From: RHKX01 sp963823275
GTDB taxonomy: Bacteria > Actinomycetota > Thermoleophilia > Solirubrobacterales > 70-9
Direction: 5' to 3'
NCBI GenBank assembly: GCA_963823275.1
Contig: CAWGKW010000001.1
Coordinates: 124,001 to 188,000, forward strand
Length of the DNA: 64,000 nucleotides
In this document: in pieces, positions 16,038-24,562 of the stretch
How the letters are laid out: each line of letters begins with the position of its first letter
How positions within the stretch are numbered: position 1 is the first letter of the stretch
Program-made: the position numbers and the translations under genes
Notes under the pieces: generated by a model
Databases searched by the model: none
What the model saw: the letters and a program-made list of their open reading frames with translations, nothing else
Told to the model about the DNA's origin: nothing

Positions 16038-16835
16038 GCTGACGACGAGCTCGTCGCCGGGCTTCAGCCAGACCCGGGGCTCACGGGCGCCGCCAACCCC
16101 GGCCGGAGTGCCGGTCGAGACGATGTCGCCGGGCACGAGGGTCATCAGGGTCGAGAGGTGAGCGAGCAGGTGTGCGATCCCGAAGATCAGGTCGCCGGTC
16201 GTGGCCTCCTGCATCCGCTCGCCGTTCAGATCGAGTGCGATCCCGAGCGATCCGGGGCCGGCGGGAACCTCGTCGGCGGTGACGAGGGCCGGCCCGCAGG
16301 GAGCCGAGCCGTCGAAGACCTTCCCCGGGAGCCACTGCGGCGTCTGAAACTGCAGGTCGCGGGCGGAGAGGTCGTTGAGCAGCGTGTAGCCGGCGATGTG
16401 GTCGATCGCATTCGCCGGGTCGACCTCCCTGGAGGTCCTCCCGACGACGAAGGCGATCTCGGCCTCGAAGTCGACCTTGCTGCTGGATGCGGGCAGCGCC
16501 ACCGTCGCGCCGTCGGGAACCAGGGCGTTCCGGAACTTGGCGAAGAACGTCGGCACCGGCGGTGGCTCCTGGCGGCCCTCGGCGGCGTGGTCGCGGTAGT
16601 TGAGCCCGATGCAGATGATCTTCTCGGGGTCGGGGATCGGCGGCAGAAGCTCGACCGAGTCGAGGTCGAAGCCATCCCCATCGACACCCTCGAGGTCACC
16701 CGAGAATCCCTCCGTCAGGATCTCGCGGACGCTCACGACCTCCCTCCCCAGGGCGTCGCCGGCGTCGATGACGCGACCGGCGCGCAGCACGCCGGCCCGC
16801 GCTCCCCGCTCGGATCGGTAGCTGACCAGTCGCAC
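15996..16835 (-). CDS. Fumarylacetoacetate hydrolase family protein
   Basis: The 279-residue product has the FAH fold core: IICIGLNYRDHAAE, FFAKFRNALV, DFEAEIAFVVGR with the metal-binding Glu pair, GYTLLNDLSARDLQ and DIVSTGTPAGVG. Members hydrolyse or decarboxylate 2-oxo acids made in aromatic or sugar-acid catabolism (acylpyruvate hydrolases, 2-hydroxyhepta-2,4-diene-1,7-dioate isomerases). The GTG start at 16835 has a TAGGCT hexamer 6 nt upstream, suggesting a leaderless mRNA. No pathway partners are adjacent. Confidence 0.88.
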   Translation of the reverse strand: MRLVSYRSERGARAGVLRAGRVIDAGDALGREVVSVREILTEGFSGDLEGVDGDGFDLDSVELLPPIPDPEKIICIGLNYRDHAAEGRQEPPPVPTFFAKFRNALVPDGATVALPASSSKVDFEAEIAFVVGRTSREVDPANAIDHIAGYTLLNDLSARDLQFQTPQWLPGKVFDGSAPCGPALVTADEVPAGPGSLGIALDLNGERMQEATTGDLIFGIAHLLAHLSTLMTLVPGDIVSTGTPAGVGGAREPRVWLKPGDELVVSSPELGELRTTISA

Positions 16836-16841
16836 GAGCGC

Positions 16842-16847
16842 AGCCTA
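16842..16847 (-). promoter_or_regulatory. -10-like hexamer TAGGCT before the FAH gene
   Basis: TAGGCT on the minus strand ends 6 nt before the GTG start. No -35 box is evident. If used, transcription would begin at or next to the start codon. The same arrangement recurs at several genes in this window. Confidence 0.35.
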
Positions 16848-16862
16848 TCCCGTGCGCCGTGC

Positions 16863-16900
16863 CATAATCGCCGCCCCCCGGATCCTCAGTTCGGATCCGG
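16863..16900 (+). promoter_or_regulatory. Possible tRNA-Asp promoter (CATAAT) and leader hairpin
   Basis: CATAAT at 16863-16868 matches five of six -10 consensus bases. It is followed by an 8-bp hairpin, CCGGATCC and GGATCCGG around a 7-nt loop (16878-16900), just upstream of the mature tRNA. The hairpin would lie in the 5' leader removed by RNase P. It has no T-tract, so it is probably not a terminator. Confidence 0.4.
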
Positions 16901-16907
16901 AAACCGT

Positions 16908-16981
<74 letters not shown>

Positions 16982-16982
16982 C

Positions 16983-17195
16983 TCACGACGATGGGCGTTC
17001 GTAACGGGCGAAGTACCCGGCGGCGCTCCCGGCCCTCCGGTCGAACACCAGCCCGGCCCCGGCAGCGCGTCGCCCGGCCGCTCGTGGGGAAACCCAGTGT
17101 GGGTCGCCGAAGAGCTCGCCGTTGAGGAGCCGCCCCCCGGCTTCAGCACTCGTCCGAAACCAGCCACCGAGCCCTCCGTCCCTGCCGTTGAGTGC
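16983..17195 (-). pseudogene. C-terminal remnant of a SAM-dependent methyltransferase
   Basis: On the minus strand the sequence reads GSVAGFGRVLKPGG, then LLNGELFGDPHWV, GAGLVFDRRAGSAAGYFARY and a stop. This is the typical end of UbiE-type methyltransferases (R-VLKPGG motif, then a GE-F-DPHW strand and a final YFAR). Only about 65 residues remain, with no SAM-binding GxGxG part upstream. The frame changes within a C6 run (about 17142-17147). The stop lies 2 nt beyond the tRNA-Asp 3' end. It may have been cut by an insertion or deletion beside the tRNA. Confidence 0.5.
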
Positions 17196-17262
17196 CCGCG
17201 TTCATCGCCCTTCCAACCCATGCCCGCCGGCATCGGCGGCTGGAGTGCGCCCAGGCAGAGAG

Positions 17263-17297
17263 ACAAGACGACATCCGGCTGGCGGATGTCGTCTTGT
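17263..17297. terminator. Perfect 15-bp palindrome, probable (bidirectional) terminator
   Basis: ACAAGACGACATCCG is followed by GCTGG and its exact reverse complement, giving a 15-bp perfect stem with a 5-nt loop. It stands between the tRNA-Asp gene and the ferritin gene, downstream of both. Only short T-rich tails follow on either side, so termination is inferred from stem quality and position. The rest of 17196-17430 shows no gene, only a second weak GC hairpin near 17310-17330. Confidence 0.5.
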
Positions 17298-17430
17298 TCT
17301 CGTCCTCCCCTCCCCGAGAGCGGGGATCGCCCGAAGTTCTCGCCGTTGGGCAAACACGAGGGCGATCACGCTGGGGAGAGAAACCGTACCCGATCCGGGC
17401 ATCGTTCGTGGCGATCGATACAGATGGATC

Positions 17431-17964
17431 TCAGAGAGCCCCACCGGCGGCGGCCGGAGCCGTCGGGTCCGTGCCCTCGCCCCCGAGCGACTCACGTGCC
17501 AGGTACTCCTCCGCCAGCAGCGGGTTCCCACCGACGCGTTTGACCACGGTGAGCAGGTCCGACATCGACGAGACCTCCTCGACCTGCTCCTTGATGAACC
17601 ACTGCATGAACTGCTCGCCCTGGTAGTCGCCCTCCTCCCGCGCCTTGGCCGCGAGTGCGCTGATCTGCTGGGTCACTCGCTTCTCCTGGGCGAGCGCGAG
17701 CTCGACGGGAGCGACGATGTCGGAGAAGCCGACCTCGGGCGCCTCGACGCCCGGCGTCCTCACGTCGAGATCGGCGTCGAGCAGGTACTGGGTGATCATC
17801 AGGGCGTGGTTGCGCTCCTCGACCGCCTGCCGGTAGAAGAAGGAGGCGAGGCGGGGCAGGGTCTCGGCGTCGTAGTAGACGGCGATCGCGACGTACTGCT
17901 GGTGGGCGGCGAACTCGTTCGCGACCTGTTCGTTCAGCGCGTCCCCGAAGCTGGATTGGCTCAT
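17431..17964 (-). CDS. Ferritin (non-heme, bacterial Ftn type)
   Basis: The 177-residue four-helix protein should form the 24-mer iron-storage shell. The ferroxidase ligands are visible: Glu in NEFAAHQQY, Glu and His in VEERNHALM, Glu in AQEKRVTQQI, and Gln/Glu in QFMQWFIKEQVEE. There is no heme-binding Met of bacterioferritin. About 20 extra Ala/Gly/Pro-rich residues follow the usual C-terminus. The gene is monocistronic, with the palindrome at 17263 as its probable terminator. Confidence 0.93.
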   Translation of the reverse strand: MSQSSFGDALNEQVANEFAAHQQYVAIAVYYDAETLPRLASFFYRQAVEERNHALMITQYLLDADLDVRTPGVEAPEVGFSDIVAPVELALAQEKRVTQQISALAAKAREEGDYQGEQFMQWFIKEQVEEVSSMSDLLTVVKRVGGNPLLAEEYLARESLGGEGTDPTAPAAAGGAL

Positions 17965-18078
17965 CTTGTCCTCCGTTGGTTTCGAGTGAGTGGAGACCGA
18001 CGGTAGCCCAATGCCCGAATTCGGTCGGCCGAAGCTCGGCTTGGGTCTCCCTGATCGATCAGGGGTCCGTGTCGCCGT

Positions 18079-19149
18079 TCAGCCCCAGCGGAAGCCGGTC
18101 GCCGACGGAACCGGATCCATCGGCGAGCTCGGCAGGCCGGAGGGGACAGCCGGGTCGTTGTAGCCGGCGGGGGCCGTGTCGTTGGGGGTGTCGGGGTGAA
18201 AGAGCGAGCCCAGGTACTGGATCTGGCCGCGGCCGACCTGCACCTCGCCCTGGCCGCCGCCGTAGATCCTGATCCCCTCGGCGTCGCAGTACTCGTAGAT
18301 CGCGAGGATCTCCCGCAGCGAGCCGAAGCGCGACGGCTTCGAGTTGATCGCCTTCGGCGTCCACTCCAGATCGGTGATGTCGGCGAGTGAGTGCAGCGGA
18401 GCATCCCAGGTGACCCGATCGGCCAGCGGCTCCAGCAGGGCTCGCGTCTGGTCGTTGACGTCGGGGTCCTCGAGGTAGGCGTCTGGGAATGCCTCGGCCA
18501 CCTGCCGATACAGCTCGGGGTCGGTATCGACGTCGACCGGCGTGCCCCGGTAGTGGCCCTTCAGGTCGAGTACTCGCACCGTGGCGAGATCCCTGATCTC
18601 CTCGATCAGCTCGGGGGTCCAGTCGTTCTCGGGGTCGAGCTTGAAGGCGAGACCCGGGTACTTGCCGAGGCGCTTGCTGATCGGCTCAGTGCTCGATCCG
18701 TCCTCGCCCTCGAAGGTCGTAAGACGCGTCGAGCAGACGAACTGAAGGGGCTTGGGGTCGCGTCCCAGCGCCTCGTGCAGCGGCACGCCTGCCTGGCGGA
18801 GCGCGAGGTCGAGTGCTGCGCTCTCGAATGCCCAGCGGCGATAGAGCAGCGAGGCAGGCATGCCCGGCTCCGCCACCGGAAAGAGGTTCAGCCCGCCGAC
18901 CAGGTCGCAGAATTCGCCCAGGGTCGTGACGCCGGTGAAGTCATGGATCGGGCCGGTGTCGCGGTGGGCGATGTGGTCGAGGGTGTCGTAGACGACGTCC
19001 TCGCCGACCCCCTCCTCGCCGGCCCCCAGTAGGTGGATCACCGTCGACGGGCGGGTGAAGCTGCCGTACTCGCGATCGTGGCCGGTGAGCTCGTAGCCCT
19101 CGATGCGCAGCGGCAACGACTCGATCTTCTCCCAGGCTTCGCTCATCAC
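18079..19149 (-). CDS. Enolase-superfamily protein of unknown specificity
   Basis: The 356-residue product has an N-terminal capping domain and a barrel with candidate metal ligands in VLDLKGHYRG, DAYLEDPD and VTWDAPLHS, plus a Lys in INSKPSRFG. These fit the mandelate racemase/muconate-lactonizing enzyme-like branch, in which the enzyme removes a proton alpha to a carboxylate. It is not enolase itself and I cannot name a substrate. The gene starts within the end of the universal stress protein gene (4-nt overlap) and closes the long minus-strand set beginning at 24498. Confidence 0.7.
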   Translation of the reverse strand: MMSEAWEKIESLPLRIEGYELTGHDREYGSFTRPSTVIHLLGAGEEGVGEDVVYDTLDHIAHRDTGPIHDFTGVTTLGEFCDLVGGLNLFPVAEPGMPASLLYRRWAFESAALDLALRQAGVPLHEALGRDPKPLQFVCSTRLTTFEGEDGSSTEPISKRLGKYPGLAFKLDPENDWTPELIEEIRDLATVRVLDLKGHYRGTPVDVDTDPELYRQVAEAFPDAYLEDPDVNDQTRALLEPLADRVTWDAPLHSLADITDLEWTPKAINSKPSRFGSLREILAIYEYCDAEGIRIYGGGQGEVQVGRGQIQYLGSLFHPDTPNDTAPAGYNDPAVPSGLPSSPMDPVPSATGFRWG

Positions 19150-19571
19150 TCGCCGGATTTATACGGGACGACCAGCACCGGCCGCCTTGCCTGATGCATC
19201 AGCCTGTGTGGCGTGGAGCCGAGGATCGCGCTCTTCAGGGCCCCCTCCCCGTAGCTGCCGACGATGATCGCGCGCGCCGCGTGTTCTTCGGCCAGCGACT
19301 CGAGGGCCCGAGCCGGGCTATCGGGGACCAGGGCGACCTCCGCCTCGATCCCGTGCTCAGCCGCACGCTCGATCGCCTTCGCCGTCACCTCCTCGCCGTG
19401 CTTGCGAACGACTTCGCGATAGGGCCCCATCTCCTCGTTGTATCCGGGTGGTTCGTAGCCGAACGCGATCACGATCCCGTCTCCGGTCATGCCCGCGAGT
19501 TCGATCGCGGCGTCAAGGGCTGCGTCTGCGCACGGCGATCCGTCGTATCCCACGATCAAGGCGCCCGCCAT
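19146..19571 (-). CDS. Universal stress protein (UspA family)
   Basis: The 141-residue product opens with ALIVGYDGSPCADAALDAA and ends with IIVGSYGEGALKSAILGSTPHRLMHQ split over the ATP-binding motif G-x2-G-x9-G(S/T), so it is of the ATP-binding type. VLVVP near the end is the last core strand. It sits between the permease and the enolase-superfamily gene, 3 nt after the permease stop, and is probably co-transcribed with them. USP partners often modulate transport or stress survival, which is inference here. Confidence 0.9.
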   Translation of the reverse strand: MAGALIVGYDGSPCADAALDAAIELAGMTGDGIVIAFGYEPPGYNEEMGPYREVVRKHGEEVTAKAIERAAEHGIEAEVALVPDSPARALESLAEEHAARAIIVGSYGEGALKSAILGSTPHRLMHQARRPVLVVPYKSGE

Positions 19572-19574
19572 CGG

Positions 19575-20891
19575 TCAGGCCGCCCGCTCGTCGGAGCGAT
19601 GGCCGCCCGCATAGGCGCCGGCCCAGAGGACCGCGCCCAGGATCAGGAGTAACCCGGCGCGAAGGAAGGTCTCAGCCTCGTTGTCCACGATCAGAACGAC
19701 GCAGACTAAGGCCCCCAGGATCGGGGCGATCGTCGGCGCGTGGAAGTGACTGCGGTCGACCTCGTCCCGGCGCAGGACGAGCACCGAGATGTTGACGACG
19801 GTGAACGCGCAGAGCAGCAGCAGGACGGTCGTGTCGGCCAGGGCCGCGAGGTCACCCGTCGAGACCAGGATCAGGCCGAGGACCGTTGTGAAGATGATCG
19901 CCGTGATCGGCGTCCGGCGTCCGGCGAGCACCCTCCCGAAGGAGCCGGGCACGATCCCCTCCTCCGACATCCCGTAGACGAGCCTCGAGGCCATGATCAT
20001 GTTGATCAAGGCACCGTTGCTGAGGGCGAAGAGGGTGATCGCGGCGAAGATCTTGGGATCGACGCCGAGCGGACCCTGCTCGCCGACGAGGACGAGCGGA
20101 GCCGATGAGGCCGCCAGTTCGTTGGTCGGGATCACGGCGGATGCGACGAGGGTGACCAGCAGGTAGATGACCCCGGCGATGGCCAGGCCTGCGAAGAGAA
20201 TTCGCGGGTAGTTGCGCGAGGGCTGCCTGACCTCCTCGGCGATGTTCACCGAGTCCTCGAATCCGATCAGGGCGTAGAAGGCGAGCCCGGCGCCCGAGAG
20301 GATCGCGAAGAACGGGGAGATCCCCTCCTTGAACTCGAGGTTCCGCCCGAAATCAGCACTGCCGTCTCCGAGCGCTGCCACCCCGATGGCGATGATCAAG
20401 AGCAGTCCGCCGATCTCGACCAGGGTCAGGAGAGCGTTGACGCGCACCGACTCGGCGATCCCGCGCATGTTGATCAACGCGACGACGATCAGGAACGCGA
20501 TCGCGACCGGGATCACGCGGACGTCGACGAACTCGGCGAGGGCGTCACCGGCGAAGCCGCGCGCGAGGGTGCTCGCGGACGTGATTCCCGAGGCCATGAC
20601 CGCGAACGCGACCATGAACGTGAAGAACGGTCGGTGGAAGGCCTTGTTCGTGTACAGCGCCGCGCCGGCCGCCCGCGGGTACTTGGAAACCAGTTCTGCG
20701 TATGAGCAGGCCGTCAGCCCGGCCAGTACGAACGCAAGGGCGAAGGCGGCCCAGATCGCCCCCCCGACCTCCCCTCCGACCTTGCCCACGAGGGTGTAGA
20801 TACCGCCGCCCAGCATGTCGCCGACGACGAAGAGCAGGAGCATCAGAGGCCCGACGTTGCGAGCCAGCTTCGTTTGCGGTCGGTCGCTCAA
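19575..20891 (-). CDS. APC-superfamily amino acid/polyamine permease
   Basis: The 438-residue membrane protein has about twelve helices. VVGDMLGGGIYTLVGKVGGEVG is the helix 1 unwound Gly-rich substrate site of APC transporters (the GxGIxxxxG type), and ALIGFEDSVNIAEEVRQPSRN is the conserved helix 6 to loop region. The gene overlaps the carbamoylase gene upstream (4 nt) and is 3 nt from the USP gene. Neighbouring decarboxylase and guanidine-enzyme genes make an amino acid or amine such as arginine, agmatine or putrescine a reasonable guess at the cargo. Confidence 0.85.
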   Translation of the reverse strand: MSDRPQTKLARNVGPLMLLLFVVGDMLGGGIYTLVGKVGGEVGGAIWAAFALAFVLAGLTACSYAELVSKYPRAAGAALYTNKAFHRPFFTFMVAFAVMASGITSASTLARGFAGDALAEFVDVRVIPVAIAFLIVVALINMRGIAESVRVNALLTLVEIGGLLLIIAIGVAALGDGSADFGRNLEFKEGISPFFAILSGAGLAFYALIGFEDSVNIAEEVRQPSRNYPRILFAGLAIAGVIYLLVTLVASAVIPTNELAASSAPLVLVGEQGPLGVDPKIFAAITLFALSNGALINMIMASRLVYGMSEEGIVPGSFGRVLAGRRTPITAIIFTTVLGLILVSTGDLAALADTTVLLLLCAFTVVNISVLVLRRDEVDRSHFHAPTIAPILGALVCVVLIVDNEAETFLRAGLLLILGAVLWAGAYAGGHRSDERAA

Positions 20892-22120
20892 ATCGCCGCA
20901 GACGCCAGTTCCCCGAAGGCCTCGATGGCCCCGGTCAGAGCCTCGTCGGTGCTGTGTTCCTCCCTGGCGTGGCTGATGCCCCCGACCGAGGCTGCGAAGA
21001 CCATCGCGGCTGGAACCACTCGGGCCATCTCCGCCGCATCGTGAAGCGCGCCGCTCGTGATCGCCCGCTCGCGGCCGCCGGCGTTGGCGGACGCGACCTC
21101 GGCGATCTTCACCAGGTCGTGATCGAACGGCACCGGCTCGATCCTCCAGATCGGACTGCTCTCGAACTCACAGCCACGGCCTGCGGCCGCGTTCCCGGCC
21201 GTGGTGAGCGCCTCAGCCAACATCCCGGCGAGCCGCTCGGCTTCGGGGTGGCGCAGGTCGACGAACAGCTCCGCGCTCCCGGCGACCGCCGTCACGACTC
21301 CGGGCTCGAGGTCGATCCGCCCGGTGGTCCCGACACCCATCGCGGCGGTCGCAATCCGTTCGACGGCCAGGGCGGTCTCGGCGGCTGCCAGCGCGGCGTC
21401 GCATCGTCGGTCCATGGGTGTCGTCCCGGCGTGGGAGGCCTGACCCGTGAAGCTGAATCGGTGACGCTCGACGCCGGCGCAGCCGGAGACGGCGCTGCAG
21501 CTCACGGACTCGGAATCGAGCACCGGTCCCTGCTCGATGTGAAGCTCCAGGTAGCCGCCTATTCCCGCCAGCCGACCGCCCGCCTCGGACGCACGGTTCA
21601 GCTCGACCCCGTTCTCGGCCAGGACCTCCGCGATCGGACGACCGCCGGCATCCGTCAGGGAGGCGAGCTCCTCGGCAACGAGCGTTCCGGCGAGAGCCGA
21701 GCTGCCGAACAGGCTCCGGCCGAAGCGGGAGCCCTCCTCGTCGGCGAAGTCGATCAGAACGAGATCGCGTGGCGGCACCTTCCCCGACCCGGCCCAGGCT
21801 CGCAGTACGCCGAGGCCCGCCATCACCCCGAGCGCCCCGTCGAGCGGTCCGCCGGCCGGGACCGAGTCGAGGTGGGAGCCGACGGCCAATGCCGGTGCTT
21901 CGCCGTCGATGCCCGGAAGCCGGGCCCAGAGGTTGCCGGCCTCGTCAACCTCGCTGCGGTCGATGCCGATCTCGGCGAGGCGCTCGCGAAGCAGGTCGCG
22001 GGCGGCGTGCCATCCGGGGGTCCAGCAGAGCCGCCGCGCTCCCTCGGCCCCGCCGGTCAGGTCGGCGAGGTCCTGCAGGTCCGCCAGTACGCGGGCGGCG
22101 TCGATCGCGGGCGGGGCCAA
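20888..22120 (-). CDS. M20-family N-carbamoyl-amino acid hydrolase/allantoate amidohydrolase-like enzyme
   Basis: The 410-residue dinuclear metallohydrolase shows GSHLDSVPAGGPLDGALG with the metal His and bridging Asp, DFADEEGSRFG with the catalytic and metal Glu, YLELHIEQGPVLD and the late metal His in GGISHAREEHS. SHAGTTPMDRR lies in the dimerisation domain. The family splits carbamoyl or ureido C-N bonds (N-carbamoyl-L-amino acids, allantoate, ureidoglycolate). It overlaps the permease gene by 4 nt. Lying 39 nt after a guanidine-modifying enzyme, it may act on that enzyme's carbamoylated product. Confidence 0.85.
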   Translation of the reverse strand: MAPPAIDAARVLADLQDLADLTGGAEGARRLCWTPGWHAARDLLRERLAEIGIDRSEVDEAGNLWARLPGIDGEAPALAVGSHLDSVPAGGPLDGALGVMAGLGVLRAWAGSGKVPPRDLVLIDFADEEGSRFGRSLFGSSALAGTLVAEELASLTDAGGRPIAEVLAENGVELNRASEAGGRLAGIGGYLELHIEQGPVLDSESVSCSAVSGCAGVERHRFSFTGQASHAGTTPMDRRCDAALAAAETALAVERIATAAMGVGTTGRIDLEPGVVTAVAGSAELFVDLRHPEAERLAGMLAEALTTAGNAAAGRGCEFESSPIWRIEPVPFDHDLVKIAEVASANAGGRERAITSGALHDAAEMARVVPAAMVFAASVGGISHAREEHSTDEALTGAIEAFGELASAAI

Positions 22121-22159
22121 GAGATCACCTGCGCCCCGTCAGGTCGTCGCTTCGATCGG

Positions 22160-23035
22160 TCAACCGACGCGCTCCCGTCGCAGCGCCTGGGCGAGGCAAT
22201 GGGCACCACCGCCACCGAGCGTGAACATGCTCAGGTCGGGATCGAAGACCTCGATCCCGCGGGCACGAAGCTGTTCGTTGAGGCTCTTGGAGTTCTCGCT
22301 GGAGAGCGCGCGATCGCCGCCGAGGGAGATCGCGTTGACGCCCAGCGCGAAGGCCTCCGCGACCGGTACCTCGATGATCTCGAAGCCCGCCTCTCGCAGC
22401 CAGCGGACGAGGCCGGCGCCGGCGACGTCCACGCAGACCGCCGCGAGCTTCGGGGCGACGATCGAGAGCAGCACGTCGATGTGGACGAACTGGCTCGGGA
22501 TCATCTCGATCCGGACCTCCCAGCCGAGGTCCTCCATCCAGCCGGCGAGCTGGAGGGCGGCCGGGGCCTCGGTCCGCTCCTCACCGTTGCCGATCACCAT
22601 CCGGCCGGGCTCGACGATGATCACGTCACCGCCCTCGAGCGCGGCCGCCGTGATCATCTGGTGGATCGGGATTCCCGCTTCCCGGTAGAAGCGGATGATC
22701 GGTGCGTACTCGCCCCGACGCCACTGCTGGTGGAGTTGGGTGACGACCGCACCCTGCGGCGTGGCGACGCTCGAATCGCGGGTGAACACCTGGTAGGGGA
22801 GGGCGGGATCGGGCTCCAGGAAGTGGCAGCGAACGCCGGCCGACTCGTAGGCGGCGACCATCTCCGCGTGCTGAGCGATCGCGTCCGCCGGGCGGAAGCT
22901 GCGCCCGCTCTCGAGCGTGGCCCTTGAGATCGCGCTGGTCGGGAGCCAGCGGAAGTTGTCAGGTGGGCAGAGCAGAACGTCGAGCAGCCGCCCGTACTCG
23001 GAGTCGGCTCCCCAGGGAGCCTCCCCGGCACTCAC
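22160..23035 (-). CDS. Guanidine-modifying (DDAH/amidinotransferase-like) enzyme
   Basis: The 291-residue product has the alpha/beta-propeller motifs of the superfamily: FTRDSSVATPQG early, LEGGDVIIVEPGRMVIGNG with acidic substrate contacts, FVHIDVLLS with the catalytic His and GGGGAHCLAQ with the nucleophilic Cys near the C-terminus. All catalytic residues are present. Enzymes of this type hydrolyse or transfer guanidino groups (dimethylarginine, arginine, agmatine). The gene overlaps the end of the decarboxylase gene by 4 nt, so the two should be translated together. This suggests a guanidino amine as substrate. Confidence 0.82.
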   Translation of the reverse strand: MSAGEAPWGADSEYGRLLDVLLCPPDNFRWLPTSAISRATLESGRSFRPADAIAQHAEMVAAYESAGVRCHFLEPDPALPYQVFTRDSSVATPQGAVVTQLHQQWRRGEYAPIIRFYREAGIPIHQMITAAALEGGDVIIVEPGRMVIGNGEERTEAPAALQLAGWMEDLGWEVRIEMIPSQFVHIDVLLSIVAPKLAAVCVDVAGAGLVRWLREAGFEIIEVPVAEAFALGVNAISLGGDRALSSENSKSLNEQLRARGIEVFDPDLSMFTLGGGGAHCLAQALRRERVG

Positions 23036-24498
23036 TCGATGACCACCCGGATCGTGCTGAGGGTGCGATCGCTCGCCCCGCGGACCTGTCCGCCGTGGGC
23101 GAGGGAATCGGCGATGAAGTCGAGGGTGGCGCGAGTGAGGCGCTCGCCGGGCAGCACGTTGGGGACCCCGGGTGGATAGGCCGCAAGCGACTCGGCGGCG
23201 ATCCGCCCCTCCGCACTATCGAAGGTGACCATTTCCTGCGGTCCCAGGAATGCGTCACGAGGAGTCATCTCGGTCGGTCCCCACGGAGGGGGCGGAGCGA
23301 AGGCGACCCGAGGCCGGTCGGACTCCCTGCGGAGCTTCTCGACGGCCACGCGCAGCCCCGCGAGCAGGCGCTCGCCGGTCTCGGCGACGTCCTCGCCGAT
23401 CCCGAAGACGGCCACGACGACGTTCTCGGCGTAGAGCTCGAACCAGATGTCCTGCTGCTCGCGCATGTACTGAGCGATGCTGTTACCCGTTGCTCCGGTG
23501 CCACGCACGTCGATCGAGAGTCGCATCGGGTCCCAGGCGAACACGCTCGGGGCCTCGGCGATCTCCTCGCCGAGCACGTCGAGGCCGGGAATCTCGACCA
23601 CCTTCCTGCGGAGCACCTTCAGCGACTCGATCGTCTCGGCCAGCATCTCACCCCCGCTGAGGACGTTCTGCCGCCGCGCGGCGTCGAGCGACGCGGTGAG
23701 CAGGGCGTTCGGGCTGGTCGACTCGACCAGGGTGACGGAGCGGTCGATGATCCGAGGATCGACGAGATCCGAGCCGAGATGCAGGATCGCGGACTGGGTC
23801 AGGCTCCCACCGAGCTTGTGGACCGAATTGAGGACGACGTCGGCACCTCTCGCGAGCGCGTTGGCGGGCAGTCGATCGGAGAAGGCGAGGTGGGCCCCCC
23901 AGGACTCGTCGACGACGAGCGGGACGTCATGGGCGTGGGCGACATCGGCCAGCCCGGCGATGTCGGCGACGGCACCGAAGTAGGTCGGTGAGACGGCGAA
24001 GGCGGCGACCGCCTCGGGCTGGGCATCGAGCGCCCGCTCGAGCGAGTCGGGTGTGAGGCAGTGGGCGACGCCGAGCTCGTCGTCGATCTCGGGTGGGACG
24101 AACGCGGGCCTCAACCCACTGAGGACCAGGCCGTCGATGACCGACGAATGGACGTTGCGCTGGACGACCGCGGCCGAGCCGAGATGGGCGAGCGCCATGC
24201 AGATCGCGTGGTTGCCACCGGAGGCGCCGTTGACCAGAAACCAGCTCCGCTCTGCACCCCATGCCTCGGCGGCCAGAGACTGCGCCCGCTGGAAGGGGAG
24301 ATCGAGCGGGTCCGGGCCGACATCGATTCCCTCCACTCCGGACGGAAAGTCGAGCTTGAGGGCGGCGTCGCCGATCGCCTCGCGCAGCCCTGGGTCGGCG
24401 CCGGCGCCGCCCTTGTGGCCGGGGATGTGGAATCTGCCCGGGTTGCTCGCGGCGTGGGCGACGAGAGCATCGAGGTAGGGGGTCTCACTCTGATCCAT
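23032..24498 (-). CDS. Orn/Lys/Arg-type PLP amino acid decarboxylase
   Basis: The 488-residue fold-type I PLP enzyme begins HIPGHKGGAGADP, the family hallmark, has WFLVNGASGGNHA for phosphate binding, VVDESWGAHLAFSD with the Asp that contacts the PLP ring nitrogen, and NSVHKLGGSLTQSA with the PLP Lys. It lacks the N-terminal wing domain of large enterobacterial enzymes, resembling the shorter SpeA/Cad-like group. It decarboxylates a basic amino acid, and arginine is favoured by the downstream guanidine enzyme. The ATG at 24498 has a TACGGT hexamer 6 nt upstream. Confidence 0.86.
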   Translation of the reverse strand: MDQSETPYLDALVAHAASNPGRFHIPGHKGGAGADPGLREAIGDAALKLDFPSGVEGIDVGPDPLDLPFQRAQSLAAEAWGAERSWFLVNGASGGNHAICMALAHLGSAAVVQRNVHSSVIDGLVLSGLRPAFVPPEIDDELGVAHCLTPDSLERALDAQPEAVAAFAVSPTYFGAVADIAGLADVAHAHDVPLVVDESWGAHLAFSDRLPANALARGADVVLNSVHKLGGSLTQSAILHLGSDLVDPRIIDRSVTLVESTSPNALLTASLDAARRQNVLSGGEMLAETIESLKVLRRKVVEIPGLDVLGEEIAEAPSVFAWDPMRLSIDVRGTGATGNSIAQYMREQQDIWFELYAENVVVAVFGIGEDVAETGERLLAGLRVAVEKLRRESDRPRVAFAPPPPWGPTEMTPRDAFLGPQEMVTFDSAEGRIAAESLAAYPPGVPNVLPGERLTRATLDFIADSLAHGGQVRGASDRTLSTIRVVIE

Positions 24499-24504
24499 GC
24501 GGCC

Positions 24505-24510
24505 ACCGTA
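24505..24510 (-). promoter_or_regulatory. -10-like hexamer TACGGT before the decarboxylase operon
   Basis: The hexamer ends 6 nt before the ATG at 24498 on the minus strand, in the same spacing seen at the FAH and mutM genes. No -35 box is apparent. It would give a leaderless transcript for the six-gene set down to 18079. Confidence 0.33.
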
Positions 24511-24562
24511 GTACCCGGGCCGCTGTTTGGATTTCCGGGTACTGACTTTCCGGCGGCGCTGC

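Noticed and set aside
20702..22927. A 741-codon plus-strand open frame
   Set aside because: It is antisense to the permease, M20 and guanidine-enzyme genes, all with clear motifs. Its own product has no recognisable domain and is rich in Arg, Gly and His.
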